From positions 62,001-126,000 of the forward strand of contig JBNAIG010000008.1 of the NCBI GenBank assembly GCA_050031985.1: a DNA stretch of 64,000 nt, given 5' to 3'. The DNA comes from SZUA-368 sp028533045. GTDB lineage: Bacteria > Spirochaetota > Spirochaetia > DSM-2461. Below, piece after piece: positions 42,436 through 51,461 of the stretch. Position 1 is the stretch's first letter. Each line of letters begins with the position of its first letter. The position numbers were made by a program, and so were the translations under genes. The notes below the pieces were generated by a model. The model did not search any database and was not told the DNA's origin. It saw only the letters and a list, made by a program, of their open reading frames with translations.

Positions 42436-42595
42436 AACAAGCATGAAAAAAACATAAATAACGCCGACGCCAACGGGAAATACTTTGACAACGACCGGGG
42501 CATATTCTCCAACCCCCCACCCGGACGCCCTGGACAAAAACATGACCTCCGCCCTGGTTAATCAAATTGAGACTATCCTGAAACCCTGGAAATAG
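42436..42595 (+). pseudogene. C-terminal gene remnant with frameshift in a C6 run
   Basis: The frame reads NADANGKYFDNDRGIFSNP, then turns to nonsense at CCCCCC (42513-42518). Removing one C continues as HPDALDKNMTSALVNQIETI and ends LKPWK-stop at 42593-42595. A stop codon at 42433-42435 closes it upstream. The sum looks like the last 50 residues of a protein whose front has been lost. I cannot name the family. It fills most of the 284 bp gap between the coiled-coil and flavodoxin-fold genes. Confidence 0.45.
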
Positions 42596-42611
42596 ACTAA
42601 TATAGAGCCCT

Positions 42612-43223
42612 ATGAAAAAGATTCTTATCATCTACGCTCACCCCGCCCAGTCCCGTTCTGTCATGAACAAAGCCCTCAGAGAGGCGGTGGAAGATATGGA
42701 AAATGTCACGGTCAACGACCTCTACGCTCTCTACCCGGACTTCATCATCGATGTAAAACGGGAGCAAGCCCTCTGCCTGGAGCACGATGTTATCATTTTC
42801 CAACACCCCTTCTACTGGTACTCCACCCCGGCCATACTCAAAGAGTGGCAGGACCTGGTTCTGGAACACGGCTGGGCCTACGGCTCGAAGGGTAAAACCC
42901 TTGAGGGAAAAATCTTTTTCCAAACCATCACGGCAGGAGGAGATGAAAGTACCTACCAGAAAAAAGGATTCAATCAGTTTGACCTCTGCGAACTCACCAC
43001 CCCTTTTCAGGCCATGGCCAAACTATGCAGCCTCTACTGGCTTCCGCCCTACGCCATTTTGGGAATCCATAGAGGTGTGGAAGAAGACCGGATTCGCTTT
43101 TTTGCCGAGGAGTACCGACGCACCCTCTGCGCCCTTCGTGACGAAAGGCTCAATCTTAAAGCCGCTTCAAAGCATCAGTACCTGAACAAAAACCTGGATA
43201 AAGTCATAGAGAGGCCCGAATAA
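42612..43223 (+). CDS. KefF/KefG-like NAD(P)H oxidoreductase (potassium efflux ancillary protein)
   Basis: Flavodoxin-fold protein of 203 residues. The FMN loop is AHPAQSRSVMNKALREAVED (about 10-29), typical for the NQO1/MdaB/KefF group. QHPFYWYSTPAILKEWQDLV and the following FLEHGWAYG-like segment (VLEHGWAYGSKGKTLEGK) are the family's conserved active-site region. The next gene begins on its stop codon, and the pair matches KefG-KefB or KefF-KefC. In E. coli the ancillary protein binds the antiporter and is needed for full activity, and it also reduces quinones. Confidence 0.85.
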   Translation: MKKILIIYAHPAQSRSVMNKALREAVEDMENVTVNDLYALYPDFIIDVKREQALCLEHDVIIFQHPFYWYSTPAILKEWQDLVLEHGWAYGSKGKTLEGKIFFQTITAGGDESTYQKKGFNQFDLCELTTPFQAMAKLCSLYWLPPYAILGIHRGVEEDRIRFFAEEYRRTLCALRDERLNLKAASKHQYLNKNLDKVIERPE

Positions 43224-45082
43224 TGGACAATTTCCTTTTGCAGTTTTTCATCTTTCTCGCTGCCGCAGCCATCGCCGTGCCCATCGCCAAAAAACTGGGC
43301 CTCGGTTCGGTCCTGGGCTACCTTATAGCGGGGATTGTCATCGGGCCCTTTGGCCTTGCTCTCATTTCCGATGTGGAAGCGGTCATGCACTTTACCGAAT
43401 TCGGGGTCGTCATGATGCTCTTTATCGTAGGGTTGGAGCTTAAGCCGACTCTTCTCTGGCAGATGCGCGTCCCGATTTTGGGTACAGGAGGGCTTCAAGT
43501 GGTTCTTACGACCTTGGCGATTACGGGCCTTTCCCTCTTTTTTCTCCCCTGGCGACAAGCCCTCGCTTTAGGACTTATCCTCTCCCTCTCTTCCACCGCC
43601 ATCGTACTCCAGACTCTAAGAGAAAAGGGATTAATGGAAACCACCGTAGGTCGCCAGGTTTTCTCGGTCCTTCTTTTCCAGGACCTGGCCGTTATCCCCA
43701 TGATGGCCATCATTCCCCTTTTGGGACAGGGCGCCGAACATCACGGAACAAGCCATGGAGAGAGCCACCTCTTTGACATCTCCAGCCTTCCCGGTTCCAT
43801 TCAGCTTCTCCTTACCATAGGAGCCCTGCTGGCCATCTTCTTCATCGCCAAATTCGTTTCCCGCCCCCTCTTCCGCACCATAGCCGCCACCGGTGTACGG
43901 GAAATATTCATCGCCGCCGCCCTCGCATTAGTGGTAGGCATCTCTCTTCTTATGACCGCCGTAGGTCTTTCTCCGGCCCTGGGAACCTTCCTGGCCGGGG
44001 TCGTCCTGGCCGACAGCGAATACAGACACGAACTGGAAAGCGATATCGAACCCTTCAAAGGCCTCCTCCTGGGAATCTTCTTTATCTCCATTGGGGCAAG
44101 CCTGAATTTTATCCTGATTGGACATAAGCTGATTCTCATAGCCTCTCTTACAGCGGCGCTTCTCCTTACAAAAGCGCTCATCCTCTTCATTACGGGAAAA
44201 CTTTTTAAAATGCCCAACCGGGAAGTTTCACTTTTCTCTATCGCCCTGGCCCAGGGGGGAGAGTTCGCCTTCGTCCTCTTCCAATTTGCCCGGAGCGAAA
44301 AGGTCCTTCCGCCGGAAACAATAGAAATCCTCATCTCCGCCGTAGCCATATCCATGTTCCTCGCCCCCCTCCTTTTTCTCCTTCGGGAAAAACTTGCCGG
44401 GGACAGACTCAAAGGCAAAAAGTGCGCCCGTGCGGAAGATTCCATCAACTCCCACGGACAAAAAGTCATCCTCGCAGGCTTCGGACGGCTGGGCACAGAC
44501 CTGGGCCGTTTCCTCATCTCCGCCGGAATACAACCGGTCATTCTAGATAACGACCCGGCCAATGTAGACCTCCTAAAGAAATTCGGCTTCGAAGTATATT
44601 ATGGCGACGTAACACGCCTAGACCTACTCGAAGCAGCCGGAGCGGGAGAAGCAAAACTTCTCATCATAGCCATAGGAAAAAGTGACATAGGAAAAAAACT
44701 GGTAGAACTGGTACAAAAGCACTACCCCAACCTTAAAATTCTCATAAACGCCTCCGACCGTTCCGCCGCCTACAGCTTCATGGACATGGGTGAGACAAAC
44801 ATACGACGGGAAACCTTCGGTACCGCCCTGGAACTAGGCCAGGACTCCCTTGAACTCCTGGGTTTCGCCCCCTATGAAGCCTATAGAAAAATGCGCCTCT
44901 TCCGTAAGGAAGACGAGAACAAACTCCCCGAACTCTACCGTATCCACCGGGAGGACGAGGAGAGTTACGTGTCTGTCTACAAGAAACACCTCACCGACCT
45001 GGAAGAACTAATTCGCATGGACGAACAGGGAGACTGGGAAGAACAGGATAAGGCCTGGACGGCAAAGAATCCGGAGAATTAA
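43223..45082 (+). CDS. Kef-type K+/H+ antiporter (CPA2 family) with RCK domain
   Basis: Inner-membrane potassium efflux protein of 619 residues. About 12 membrane helices span residues 5-385, including the CPA2 core (GYLIAGIVIGPFGLALISD, LSLSSTAIVLQTLREKG, LFQDLAVIPMMAII). A short linker leads to a TrkA-N/RCK domain (about 410-530) with nucleotide-binding ILAGFGRLGTDLGRFLISAG and VILDND. A 90-residue acidic tail follows. This is the architecture of KefB/KefC, which in proteobacteria are held closed by glutathione and opened by electrophile adducts. Whether this organism makes glutathione cannot be told here. Confidence 0.88.
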   Translation: MDNFLLQFFIFLAAAAIAVPIAKKLGLGSVLGYLIAGIVIGPFGLALISDVEAVMHFTEFGVVMMLFIVGLELKPTLLWQMRVPILGTGGLQVVLTTLAITGLSLFFLPWRQALALGLILSLSSTAIVLQTLREKGLMETTVGRQVFSVLLFQDLAVIPMMAIIPLLGQGAEHHGTSHGESHLFDISSLPGSIQLLLTIGALLAIFFIAKFVSRPLFRTIAATGVREIFIAAALALVVGISLLMTAVGLSPALGTFLAGVVLADSEYRHELESDIEPFKGLLLGIFFISIGASLNFILIGHKLILIASLTAALLLTKALILFITGKLFKMPNREVSLFSIALAQGGEFAFVLFQFARSEKVLPPETIEILISAVAISMFLAPLLFLLREKLAGDRLKGKKCARAEDSINSHGQKVILAGFGRLGTDLGRFLISAGIQPVILDNDPANVDLLKKFGFEVYYGDVTRLDLLEAAGAGEAKLLIIAIGKSDIGKKLVELVQKHYPNLKILINASDRSAAYSFMDMGETNIRRETFGTALELGQDSLELLGFAPYEAYRKMRLFRKEDENKLPELYRIHREDEESYVSVYKKHLTDLEELIRMDEQGDWEEQDKAWTAKNPEN

Positions 45083-45217
45083 TTTGTTCTTTAAAAAAAG
45101 AACTATTATCTACGGATACCCCCTTTAGTGAATGGTTTTTGTTTGTTTTGTGTTTTTTTGGTGACTTTATTTCTCTCTCATGCTATAGTGTCAACTCATT
45201 TCAAAAAGGAGAGAATA

Positions 45218-45964
45218 ATGAAAAAGACGTTAGTAATAACTCTAACTATACTTATGCTATTCATAAGTAGTTGTTCATCGGTAGATCCTTTTCAGGACCT
45301 ATCAGTCATCAGCCCCCTAGGCGTTGTGAAGGTTTCTTCCAATTCAGAACTTAACTGGTATGGAGAAAAAGAAGAAGCTCAGGGAGGCTCCTCCCTCTTG
45401 GGAGCTGTCGCCAACAAAGTTCTCAAAGATTCAGAAAACGAGAAGGTTAGCACACTTCTCTCTCGTACAGACTTACTGCTCGAAGAGGCAGAAACAATTC
45501 TACTTTCAAGCCTTAAAGAAGTTGGAACTGTTAACCTGACGGATAAGGAACAGATACTGAAGTCAGCTGCATATGATAGTATTGACGATTCTATTACCTT
45601 AACGAATCCGACAGTAATTTCTGCCAATGGATATAAACTATTTAGCTGGAGCAGAGAACAAGACTTCGCCGAAAAGCTCTATAATGAAACAGGGACCAAA
45701 GGCATGGTTTATGTTAATTTTTTGTTTGAGAAGAAGATGGTTACGGGAATAGTAAAAAATGGAACAATGGGTGCCATGGTCACTATGGTCGTAGAAATTA
45801 CTGATGAAACAGGAAAACGACTTCTGACCAGAACTTACTGGAGTATAAGCGAAAAAAACATACCAGTGATTGCCAGCCTTTACGATCCTAATGATCTAAT
45901 GGCCCTTTTCCCTGCAACAATAGAAGAGGTATGCCAGGATTTCGCCTCAGAATTCATACAATAG
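45218..45964 (+). CDS. Hypothetical lipoprotein
   Basis: Exported protein of 248 residues. ATG at 45218 has AAAGGAGAG ahead and gives the lipoprotein signal KKTLVITLTILMLFISSC. An in-frame ATG 90 bases upstream is unlikely, since it adds a second hydrophobic stretch before the signal. The mature part has alternating strand/helix character, with NGYKLFSWSREQDFAEKLYN and MVYVNFLFEKKMVTGIVKNG, and no catalytic motif I can recognise. It stands alone, with a strong terminator after it. Confidence 0.6.
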   Translation: MKKTLVITLTILMLFISSCSSVDPFQDLSVISPLGVVKVSSNSELNWYGEKEEAQGGSSLLGAVANKVLKDSENEKVSTLLSRTDLLLEEAETILLSSLKEVGTVNLTDKEQILKSAAYDSIDDSITLTNPTVISANGYKLFSWSREQDFAEKLYNETGTKGMVYVNFLFEKKMVTGIVKNGTMGAMVTMVVEITDETGKRLLTRTYWSISEKNIPVIASLYDPNDLMALFPATIEEVCQDFASEFIQ

Positions 45965-45976
45965 AAAGAATCCGTC

Positions 45977-46027
45977 AAAAGGAAGGGACTGCCGCAAAAG
46001 TATAATTACGACAGCCCCTTCCTTTTT
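45977..46027 (+). terminator. Terminator after hypothetical lipoprotein gene
   Basis: A 15-bp stem with one mismatch: left arm 45977-45991 (AAAAGGAAGGGACTG), right arm 46012-46026 (CAGCCCCTTCCTTTT). The T-run belongs to the right arm, and the A-run on the left means it could act in both directions. Confidence 0.75.
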
Positions 46028-46199
46028 CAACATAAACCGGATATTTTCTATCCGGCAACAAACCAATTTTTAAGAATCAATAACACCTCCTCTCAAACAC
46101 CGGAACCACTCATCCCGGCAAAGCAGGTTCATAAACATTCTCTGTTTATCCTTATCTATTATTCTAGATAGCTTTGATATACTATTTAATATAGTTGTT

Positions 46200-46802
46200 T
46201 TATGTATAAAAACATCCCGCGCCGGCACGCCCGGTTGAGGAACCTAAAGTCATACCCCAATAGGCCTCCCATTTCTCACCGGTAAAATGGTAGAGCCAAA
46301 GATTATCGAGCACCCAAAAAAAGGGAGGATTCAAGATTTCCGGCAATTCACTCTTCAGATTGTCTCTCAAATTAAGAAAATCCTCTTTAAGTAAATCCTT
46401 ATAAGCCAGAGAAAGATGGGGTTCGTAGTTCTTCCGAACCGATTTGGCATAGAGGTCATAGTCCCAGAGATAGTCGTGAAAAGCTGCCAAACAACCTTCC
46501 TTTTCCAAAGTAAAACCAGTGAAAAAGGCCGGTGCGTCCTTATGAAGGTACTCGAAAAACTCTAGTGCCTTTACCTTAACTTGAAAGGGTTCCCGATTTG
46601 CCAGGTGAGCTTCCAAACCTCTAATGTAACGACCGATTTCCCCTTCGGGAATTAGGGCCCCAGTGCGTAAAGTTATATGAGGGGGATACAGAACAGCTTC
46701 CCGGGCACCTGTTTTAAAACTGATTTTTTCCTGAACCTTTTTGATCTCCAGAAATAGCTCAGGAGGAGGAAGGGATATGATGATTAATCTTTTTGTCGCC
46801 AT
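46200..46802 (-). CDS. 2H phosphoesterase (2'-5' RNA ligase family)
   Basis: Soluble protein of 200 residues with the two catalytic HxT/S motifs of the 2H superfamily: YPPHITLRTG (near residue 42) and YEPHLSLAYKD (near 125). Members act on 2'-5' or cyclic phosphate ends of RNA, or on small cyclic nucleotides; the true substrate here is open. The ribosome site before the ATG is weak. It stands alone between terminators; the 170 bp downstream (46028-46199) shows nothing recognisable. Confidence 0.75.
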   Translation of the reverse strand: MATKRLIIISLPPPELFLEIKKVQEKISFKTGAREAVLYPPHITLRTGALIPEGEIGRYIRGLEAHLANREPFQVKVKALEFFEYLHKDAPAFFTGFTLEKEGCLAAFHDYLWDYDLYAKSVRKNYEPHLSLAYKDLLKEDFLNLRDNLKSELPEILNPPFFWVLDNLWLYHFTGEKWEAYWGMTLGSSTGRAGAGCFYT

Positions 46803-46837
46803 TCTTGAAGCAAAACAGATGATTATGAAAGGATGAT

Positions 46838-46876
46838 TAAAAAGGCCCCACGGTCAATCCTTTCCATGGGGCCTTT
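46838..46876 (-). terminator. Terminator of SulP gene
   Basis: AAAGGCCCCA (46841-46850) pairs with TGGGGCCTTT (46867-46876) as a 10-bp stem. On the minus strand it is followed by TTTTTAAT, just after the SulP stop codon. The plus-strand side has a weaker T-run. Confidence 0.82.
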
Positions 46877-46881
46877 CCTGT

Positions 46882-48489
46882 TTAAGCCAAACTGTTATCG
46901 GCAATATGAAACCACTCAAGACCGTCAATCTCGGTAATTTCCACAATGCTCTCAGCTTTCTTTACAAGTGACTTACACTCGGGAGAAAGATTCCAGAGGT
47001 GAAGCTTTTTACCCTGAGCGGCATATTTCTCCGCCACAAAGTTCAGAGCTTCCAAACCGGAATGGTCGTGAACCCGGGCTTTTTCAAAGTCGATAACCAC
47101 ATGAACCGGGTCGTCGTTGTAGTTAAAAATCTCTTTAAAAGAAGAAACGGAACCAAAAAAGAGGAGCCCGTCCAGCTTATAGACCTTGGTTCCCTTTTCA
47201 TCTACCTGTTCTTCCACTTCAATGTGCTTACCCTTTTCCCAGGCAAAAACGAGAGCAGACACAATAATCCCCGTAGCCACCGCAATAGCCAGATTAAACA
47301 TTACCGTAATAATGGAGACCAGTACGATTACCAGCGCATCGGAAAGGGGGATCTTACGAATGATGCGAAAACTGGACCATTCAAAGGTGCCAATTACTAC
47401 CATAAACATAACACCCACCAGCGCCGCCAGCGGAATATTCTCAATCAGGGGCGCACCAAAGAGTACGAAGCCCAAAAGGCCGAGCGCCGCTACGGCGCCG
47501 GAAAGACGCCCTCGTCCGCCGGCCCGAATATTAATAACCGACTGCCCAATCATGGCACAACCGCCCATACCGCCGAAGAAACCGTTAACGATGTTGGCCA
47601 CACCCTGACCAACACACTCCTTGTTACCTCGTCCCCTCGTATCGGTGAGTTCGTCCACCAGCGTCAGGGTCATGAGGGACTCAATCAGCCCCACCGCCGC
47701 TGCCTGGAAGGCGAAGGGTAAAATCAGCATAAATGCTTCCCCGGTCAAAGGAATCGCGGGAAGGGCAAAACGGGGGAGAGATGATGCCAGCGTAGTAATG
47801 GTAGAATCTTTTTCTCGTACAAAGTCCATAACGGTTAAAACGGGAATGTCAAATTTTTTGAGAATCAGGGAAATTCCGCTCACCACAACAATGGCGGCCA
47901 GAGTAGCGGGAACCGCTTTAGTCAGCTTGGGAAGAAAGTAGGAAATCCCCATGGTAAGAAGGAGGAGGCCTCCCATCACACCCAAAACCAGAGCCTTTTC
48001 GCCAAAGCTCTCCGCATGACCCGTAGAAAACAGCTCAAACTGAGACCGGAAAATAACAATGGCCAAACCGTTTACAAAACCCAGCATTACAGGATGGGGA
48101 ACAAGTCGGATAAATTTACCCAGCTTAAGGACGCCAAAGAGAATCTGGATAATACCCATGATGACAACGGCGGCAAATAGGTAACCCAGAGCTCCGTTCA
48201 TCCCCACCTGGGGAATCAGTTCATCCATCATGGGTTTGAAAATGACGGCCACAGCGCCGGTGGCTCCGGAAATCATACCGGGACGTCCCCCAATGAGGGC
48301 CGTAACAAGACCCATCATAAAGGCGGCGTACAAACCGATAGTAGGATTAACCCCTACGATAAAGGCAAAGGCTATCGCTTCGGGCACCAGAGCCAGCGCT
48401 ACGGTCAATCCGCTAAGGATATCGTTTTTCATATTTTTGGGACGGTCCAGCTTAATGGGAAATAGCTGGTCACCCTGGGAGTTTTTCAT
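46882..48489 (-). CDS. SulP-family anion transporter with STAS domain
   Basis: Inner-membrane anion carrier of 535 residues. The transport domain has about 12-14 helices and starts with LSGLTVALALVPEAIAFAFI, then GLYAAFMMGLVTALIGGRPG, a hallmark of the family. A cytoplasmic STAS domain spans about 420-530, with VVIDFEKARVHDHSGLEALN. Family members carry sulfate, bicarbonate, chloride or dicarboxylates; the substrate cannot be told. The 114 bp upstream holds an 11-bp imperfect hairpin (48507-48541) lacking a T-run, so it lies in the leader of this gene. Confidence 0.88.
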   Translation of the reverse strand: MKNSQGDQLFPIKLDRPKNMKNDILSGLTVALALVPEAIAFAFIVGVNPTIGLYAAFMMGLVTALIGGRPGMISGATGAVAVIFKPMMDELIPQVGMNGALGYLFAAVVIMGIIQILFGVLKLGKFIRLVPHPVMLGFVNGLAIVIFRSQFELFSTGHAESFGEKALVLGVMGGLLLLTMGISYFLPKLTKAVPATLAAIVVVSGISLILKKFDIPVLTVMDFVREKDSTITTLASSLPRFALPAIPLTGEAFMLILPFAFQAAAVGLIESLMTLTLVDELTDTRGRGNKECVGQGVANIVNGFFGGMGGCAMIGQSVINIRAGGRGRLSGAVAALGLLGFVLFGAPLIENIPLAALVGVMFMVVIGTFEWSSFRIIRKIPLSDALVIVLVSIITVMFNLAIAVATGIIVSALVFAWEKGKHIEVEEQVDEKGTKVYKLDGLLFFGSVSSFKEIFNYNDDPVHVVIDFEKARVHDHSGLEALNFVAEKYAAQGKKLHLWNLSPECKSLVKKAESIVEITEIDGLEWFHIADNSLA

Positions 48490-48603
48490 ACCTGTTTCCT
48501 TATGTCAGAGCCGCTCTCAAGAAAAAACAGAAAGCGACTCTATAAATTGCTTTGGTCCCGTAACTTAGCAAGAATCAAAGGAAAGGGCAAGGGTCAATCA
48601 CTC

Positions 48604-50595
48604 CTATATGGCCGAGATCCTGTCCTTAAGCACAATTTTAACAAGTGCATAAACCATAAGGGCCACAAGTGCCGCAAAAAGGGCAATATGAACAGCATAG
48701 AGAAGAATATCCTGGCTTCCACGGGAGGACTCCATCAAATCTATGTACCTTATATCCTCTTCATAAAAGATATGTGTAATCGTTCCCTTTATTGTGGTAA
48801 GCGGGTGATAGGACTGACTGAGTTCTTCTTCAAAATCATATAACTCCTTCAGGGCAGGAAGGGTACTCCAGGTTTCATAGCTTCTGGAATAGCCTGTCGT
48901 AGAATAGTATTTTCCTAATTCGGAACGGGAAGCATCATAATAGGGCTGTCCGGAAGAAACCCCCATAATAACATTATAATCCTGGCCCGCCATGTATTCG
49001 GAAACCGTATTCCTTACCATTTCATTAATCACGAGGCCCTGACGGTAAAAGAAATTATCCATAATAGTGTTTACAGCATCGACCAAGTCTCCCAGAGTTT
49101 CAAGAGTTCCTTCGCCCAAATAATTCAATAGGTAGGAATAATCAGCCGGAATAAGATCGTCCCTTGTGGCATCCTCATCTATATTATAAAGAAGCACCAC
49201 CGCTTCATAAAGAACCTCAAAGGACTCCTCTCCTTCAAAATAAGGACGTAAATCCTCAATAGAAGTATTAAGAGAATTATAATAAATAGTCCCCACAAAG
49301 TCATAGTACAAATCGGTATCGGAAATACCATAAGCAAAAAATTCCAAATATTCCTCTGTCCCCTGCAGAGCATCTAAATAAGAGAGGTACTCATAGGCTT
49401 CGGAGAAGTCCGGCATAGACTGATTTACAGAAGCCCCAACCAGGGTACAGTTACTGTAGGAATTCAGAAAGGGCATATTAGGCAGAGAATAGAGCCCTGT
49501 CAATTCTACATATTGCCCCTCTTTAAAAGGAAAAGACTCAATCTCATCATAGCCGTTAAATTCTACTTGCATACCCCGTGAAAGATAGTAATCCTTAATA
49601 GTCTTTATCTTATAAGGAATGTCAGAAGAAGAAAAAAGCATAAATAAAGCCAACACAGTTCCTACCGCCAGGGTGGTGTAGTGCCGGAAGAAGCTGGGTT
49701 TGAATTTAAAATAGGAAAAGCCATTAATAGAAAGAACATGGAACTCATTCTTCTCCTTTCCCTGAACAACCCCTTCCAGAACTATCTTTTCGCCCGGTTC
49801 CAGAGAATCGGGACCATCCTTGGGTAATACAAGAGAGAACAAATTCATACGATACTGGCCGTTCAGTTTTCTTATAACCCCTTCCATAATTTGCGTTTCA
49901 TACTCTTTGCGCACCTTCTGGGGAAACTGGGGGAGGTAAAAATAGATAAAGAGAGCCGCAGCAGCAGCAAGAGCTGGTAATCCTACATATATAGAAGAGA
50001 TGTAAACGGGAACAAAAAGCAAAACCAAAATAGCCAGGGTAATAAGAAACCGGCCGTCCCCATTCATTTGAAGATTTTCTTCAAAGGTCATAGGACGCCC
50101 CGGACGCAAAGAAAAAGATTCCTCTTCCCCGCTCTTCTCGTAGCTCACGCCCTCTTCCATGGCCTGTTTAATCTTAACTTCCGTCTCCGCATTCATCAAT
50201 TCGTCAATGGAAACAATCAAAGCACCGTCTTTGCTGTCAAGCTCGATAACTTCCAGCTGAGTGGCCAGAGCGATGTTCTCAGCAATCCCCGGGTGGGGCT
50301 GAACCACAACATCTCCAAAGTAGTGTACATATTGAGTTGAATGATTCACTGTTAAAGACTGATTCCGGTAAGCCCCGGAAAGACGGTAAACGGGAATATC
50401 CGATGATATCCGCTTCTTATATACAGTACTCAAAGCCAAAGCTTCTCTGGTTTCAAGGGTTCTGTGAGGGGTTAGCGCCCCCGTTTTTTGTCGGGAAATT
50501 TCTTTTCCCTCTCTCTTTTTCTTGTTAAATGCGACCATATTGATTATCGAAAAAACCGCGATAATCAGATACAGTACAGCTCTAATTCCATCCAT
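48604..50595 (-). CDS. IgaA-like five-TM membrane protein
   Basis: Membrane protein of 663 residues. Its layout matches enterobacterial IgaA/YrfF: one N-terminal TM (about 5-22), a cytoplasmic part, two close TMs (about 182-225), another cytoplasmic part, TM4 (about 303-322), a large periplasmic domain of about 310 residues, and a final TM near 635-655. Local likeness to IgaA, as I remember it, is seen in HYFGDVVVQPHPGIAENI with LEVIELD, in ALFMLFSSSDIPYKIKTI just after TM4, in PNMPFLNSYSNCTLV, and in TTIKGTITHIFYEEDIRYID before TM5. IgaA restrains the Rcs envelope-stress relay; no Rcs gene is near. Assignment is tentative but fits along the whole length. Confidence 0.5.
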   Translation of the reverse strand: MDGIRAVLYLIIAVFSIINMVAFNKKKREGKEISRQKTGALTPHRTLETREALALSTVYKKRISSDIPVYRLSGAYRNQSLTVNHSTQYVHYFGDVVVQPHPGIAENIALATQLEVIELDSKDGALIVSIDELMNAETEVKIKQAMEEGVSYEKSGEEESFSLRPGRPMTFEENLQMNGDGRFLITLAILVLLFVPVYISSIYVGLPALAAAAALFIYFYLPQFPQKVRKEYETQIMEGVIRKLNGQYRMNLFSLVLPKDGPDSLEPGEKIVLEGVVQGKEKNEFHVLSINGFSYFKFKPSFFRHYTTLAVGTVLALFMLFSSSDIPYKIKTIKDYYLSRGMQVEFNGYDEIESFPFKEGQYVELTGLYSLPNMPFLNSYSNCTLVGASVNQSMPDFSEAYEYLSYLDALQGTEEYLEFFAYGISDTDLYYDFVGTIYYNSLNTSIEDLRPYFEGEESFEVLYEAVVLLYNIDEDATRDDLIPADYSYLLNYLGEGTLETLGDLVDAVNTIMDNFFYRQGLVINEMVRNTVSEYMAGQDYNVIMGVSSGQPYYDASRSELGKYYSTTGYSRSYETWSTLPALKELYDFEEELSQSYHPLTTIKGTITHIFYEEDIRYIDLMESSRGSQDILLYAVHIALFAALVALMVYALVKIVLKDRISAI

Positions 50596-50711
50596 GAGTC
50601 AAATCTCCTCGCGGTAATATAGGGCAAAGGCCCACTCTTTTCAATATTTTACGAAACTGTTCACAAAAAGAACATCTGGACGAATCGAGAAAAGGGAGCT
50701 AGATTAGTCCT

Positions 50712-51461
50712 ATGTATCAAGCGGTCCACTCCACATCAGCCAAGGTCACCTATAACCAAGTAGACCCCTCCGGTCGAATGCGCAATATCTCGCTCATGCA
50801 CATGCTCGAAGAAGCGGCCATTGAACATTGCGATGTCATAGACAGGGATGTCTTCACCCTTCTTGAAGAAGGGTTCGGATGGATTCTCCTATCCGGATCC
50901 CTCCGTTTTGACCACTATCCCCGCTACAACGACAGAATTAATACGGACACCTGGATCTCCCACTGGCGGCCCCATCGGGGAACTCGGGAGTTTCTCTTAA
51001 AGGATGACAATACAGGCAGGCTTGTGGCCCGAGCCTCAACCCAGTGGGCTTACGTAAATGCGAAAGAGAGACACATTACCCCGGTAGCAAAAGAGTTTCT
51101 GGAGAGATGGCCCGTAAAAACGGACCGGGCTGTGGAGAGTCAGTTTATCAAACGGCCCCTACCCCTGCCTCCCAAATACACAACAGAAACATTCACCGTC
51201 CGTCGCCATGACATAGACAGCAACAACCATGTTCACAACGGCCGCTTTCTGGAGTGGGTCCTGGAAACGGTGCCCAATAACTATTTTGAAAACCGAATTC
51301 TCACGTCCCTGGAAGGCAGATTTATCCACGAAGCCCGCCTTCACGACCGGATCCTGGTCCAGGCCGGAGAAAGGGCAGACAACGAATTAGTACACAATGT
51401 GGTCCGTCAGTCCGACGGGGTAGTCCTCTCTACGGGACGGTCACAGTGGCGCTTCCCCTAA
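50712..51461 (+). CDS. Acyl-ACP thioesterase
   Basis: Double hot-dog enzyme of 249 residues that frees fatty acids from acyl carrier protein. The first half begins VTYNQVDPSGRMRNISLMHM (the start of hot-dog 1) and contains TDTWISHWRPHRGTREF. The second half carries the catalytic pattern RRHDIDSNNHVHNGRFLEWV, with the Asn and His of NNHVHN. Such enzymes are common in anaerobic bacteria. It is transcribed alone and its 3' end overlaps the convergent chemoreceptor gene by 21 bp. Confidence 0.85.
   Translation: MYQAVHSTSAKVTYNQVDPSGRMRNISLMHMLEEAAIEHCDVIDRDVFTLLEEGFGWILLSGSLRFDHYPRYNDRINTDTWISHWRPHRGTREFLLKDDNTGRLVARASTQWAYVNAKERHITPVAKEFLERWPVKTDRAVESQFIKRPLPLPPKYTTETFTVRRHDIDSNNHVHNGRFLEWVLETVPNNYFENRILTSLEGRFIHEARLHDRILVQAGERADNELVHNVVRQSDGVVLSTGRSQWRFP

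Noticed and set aside
43801..44562. 253-codon frame on the minus strand inside the Kef antiporter gene
   Set aside because: Arg/Ser/Lys-rich low-complexity translation with no start context; it mirrors the strong membrane-protein frame on the other strand.
45087..45110. GTTCTTT/AAAGAAC hairpin after the Kef gene as a terminator
   Set aside because: AT-only weak stem with almost no loop; too poor to call.
48507..48541. Hairpin downstream of the IgaA-like gene as a terminator
   Set aside because: The 11-bp stem includes two G-U pairs and no T-run follows on either strand; at most a leader structure of the SulP gene.
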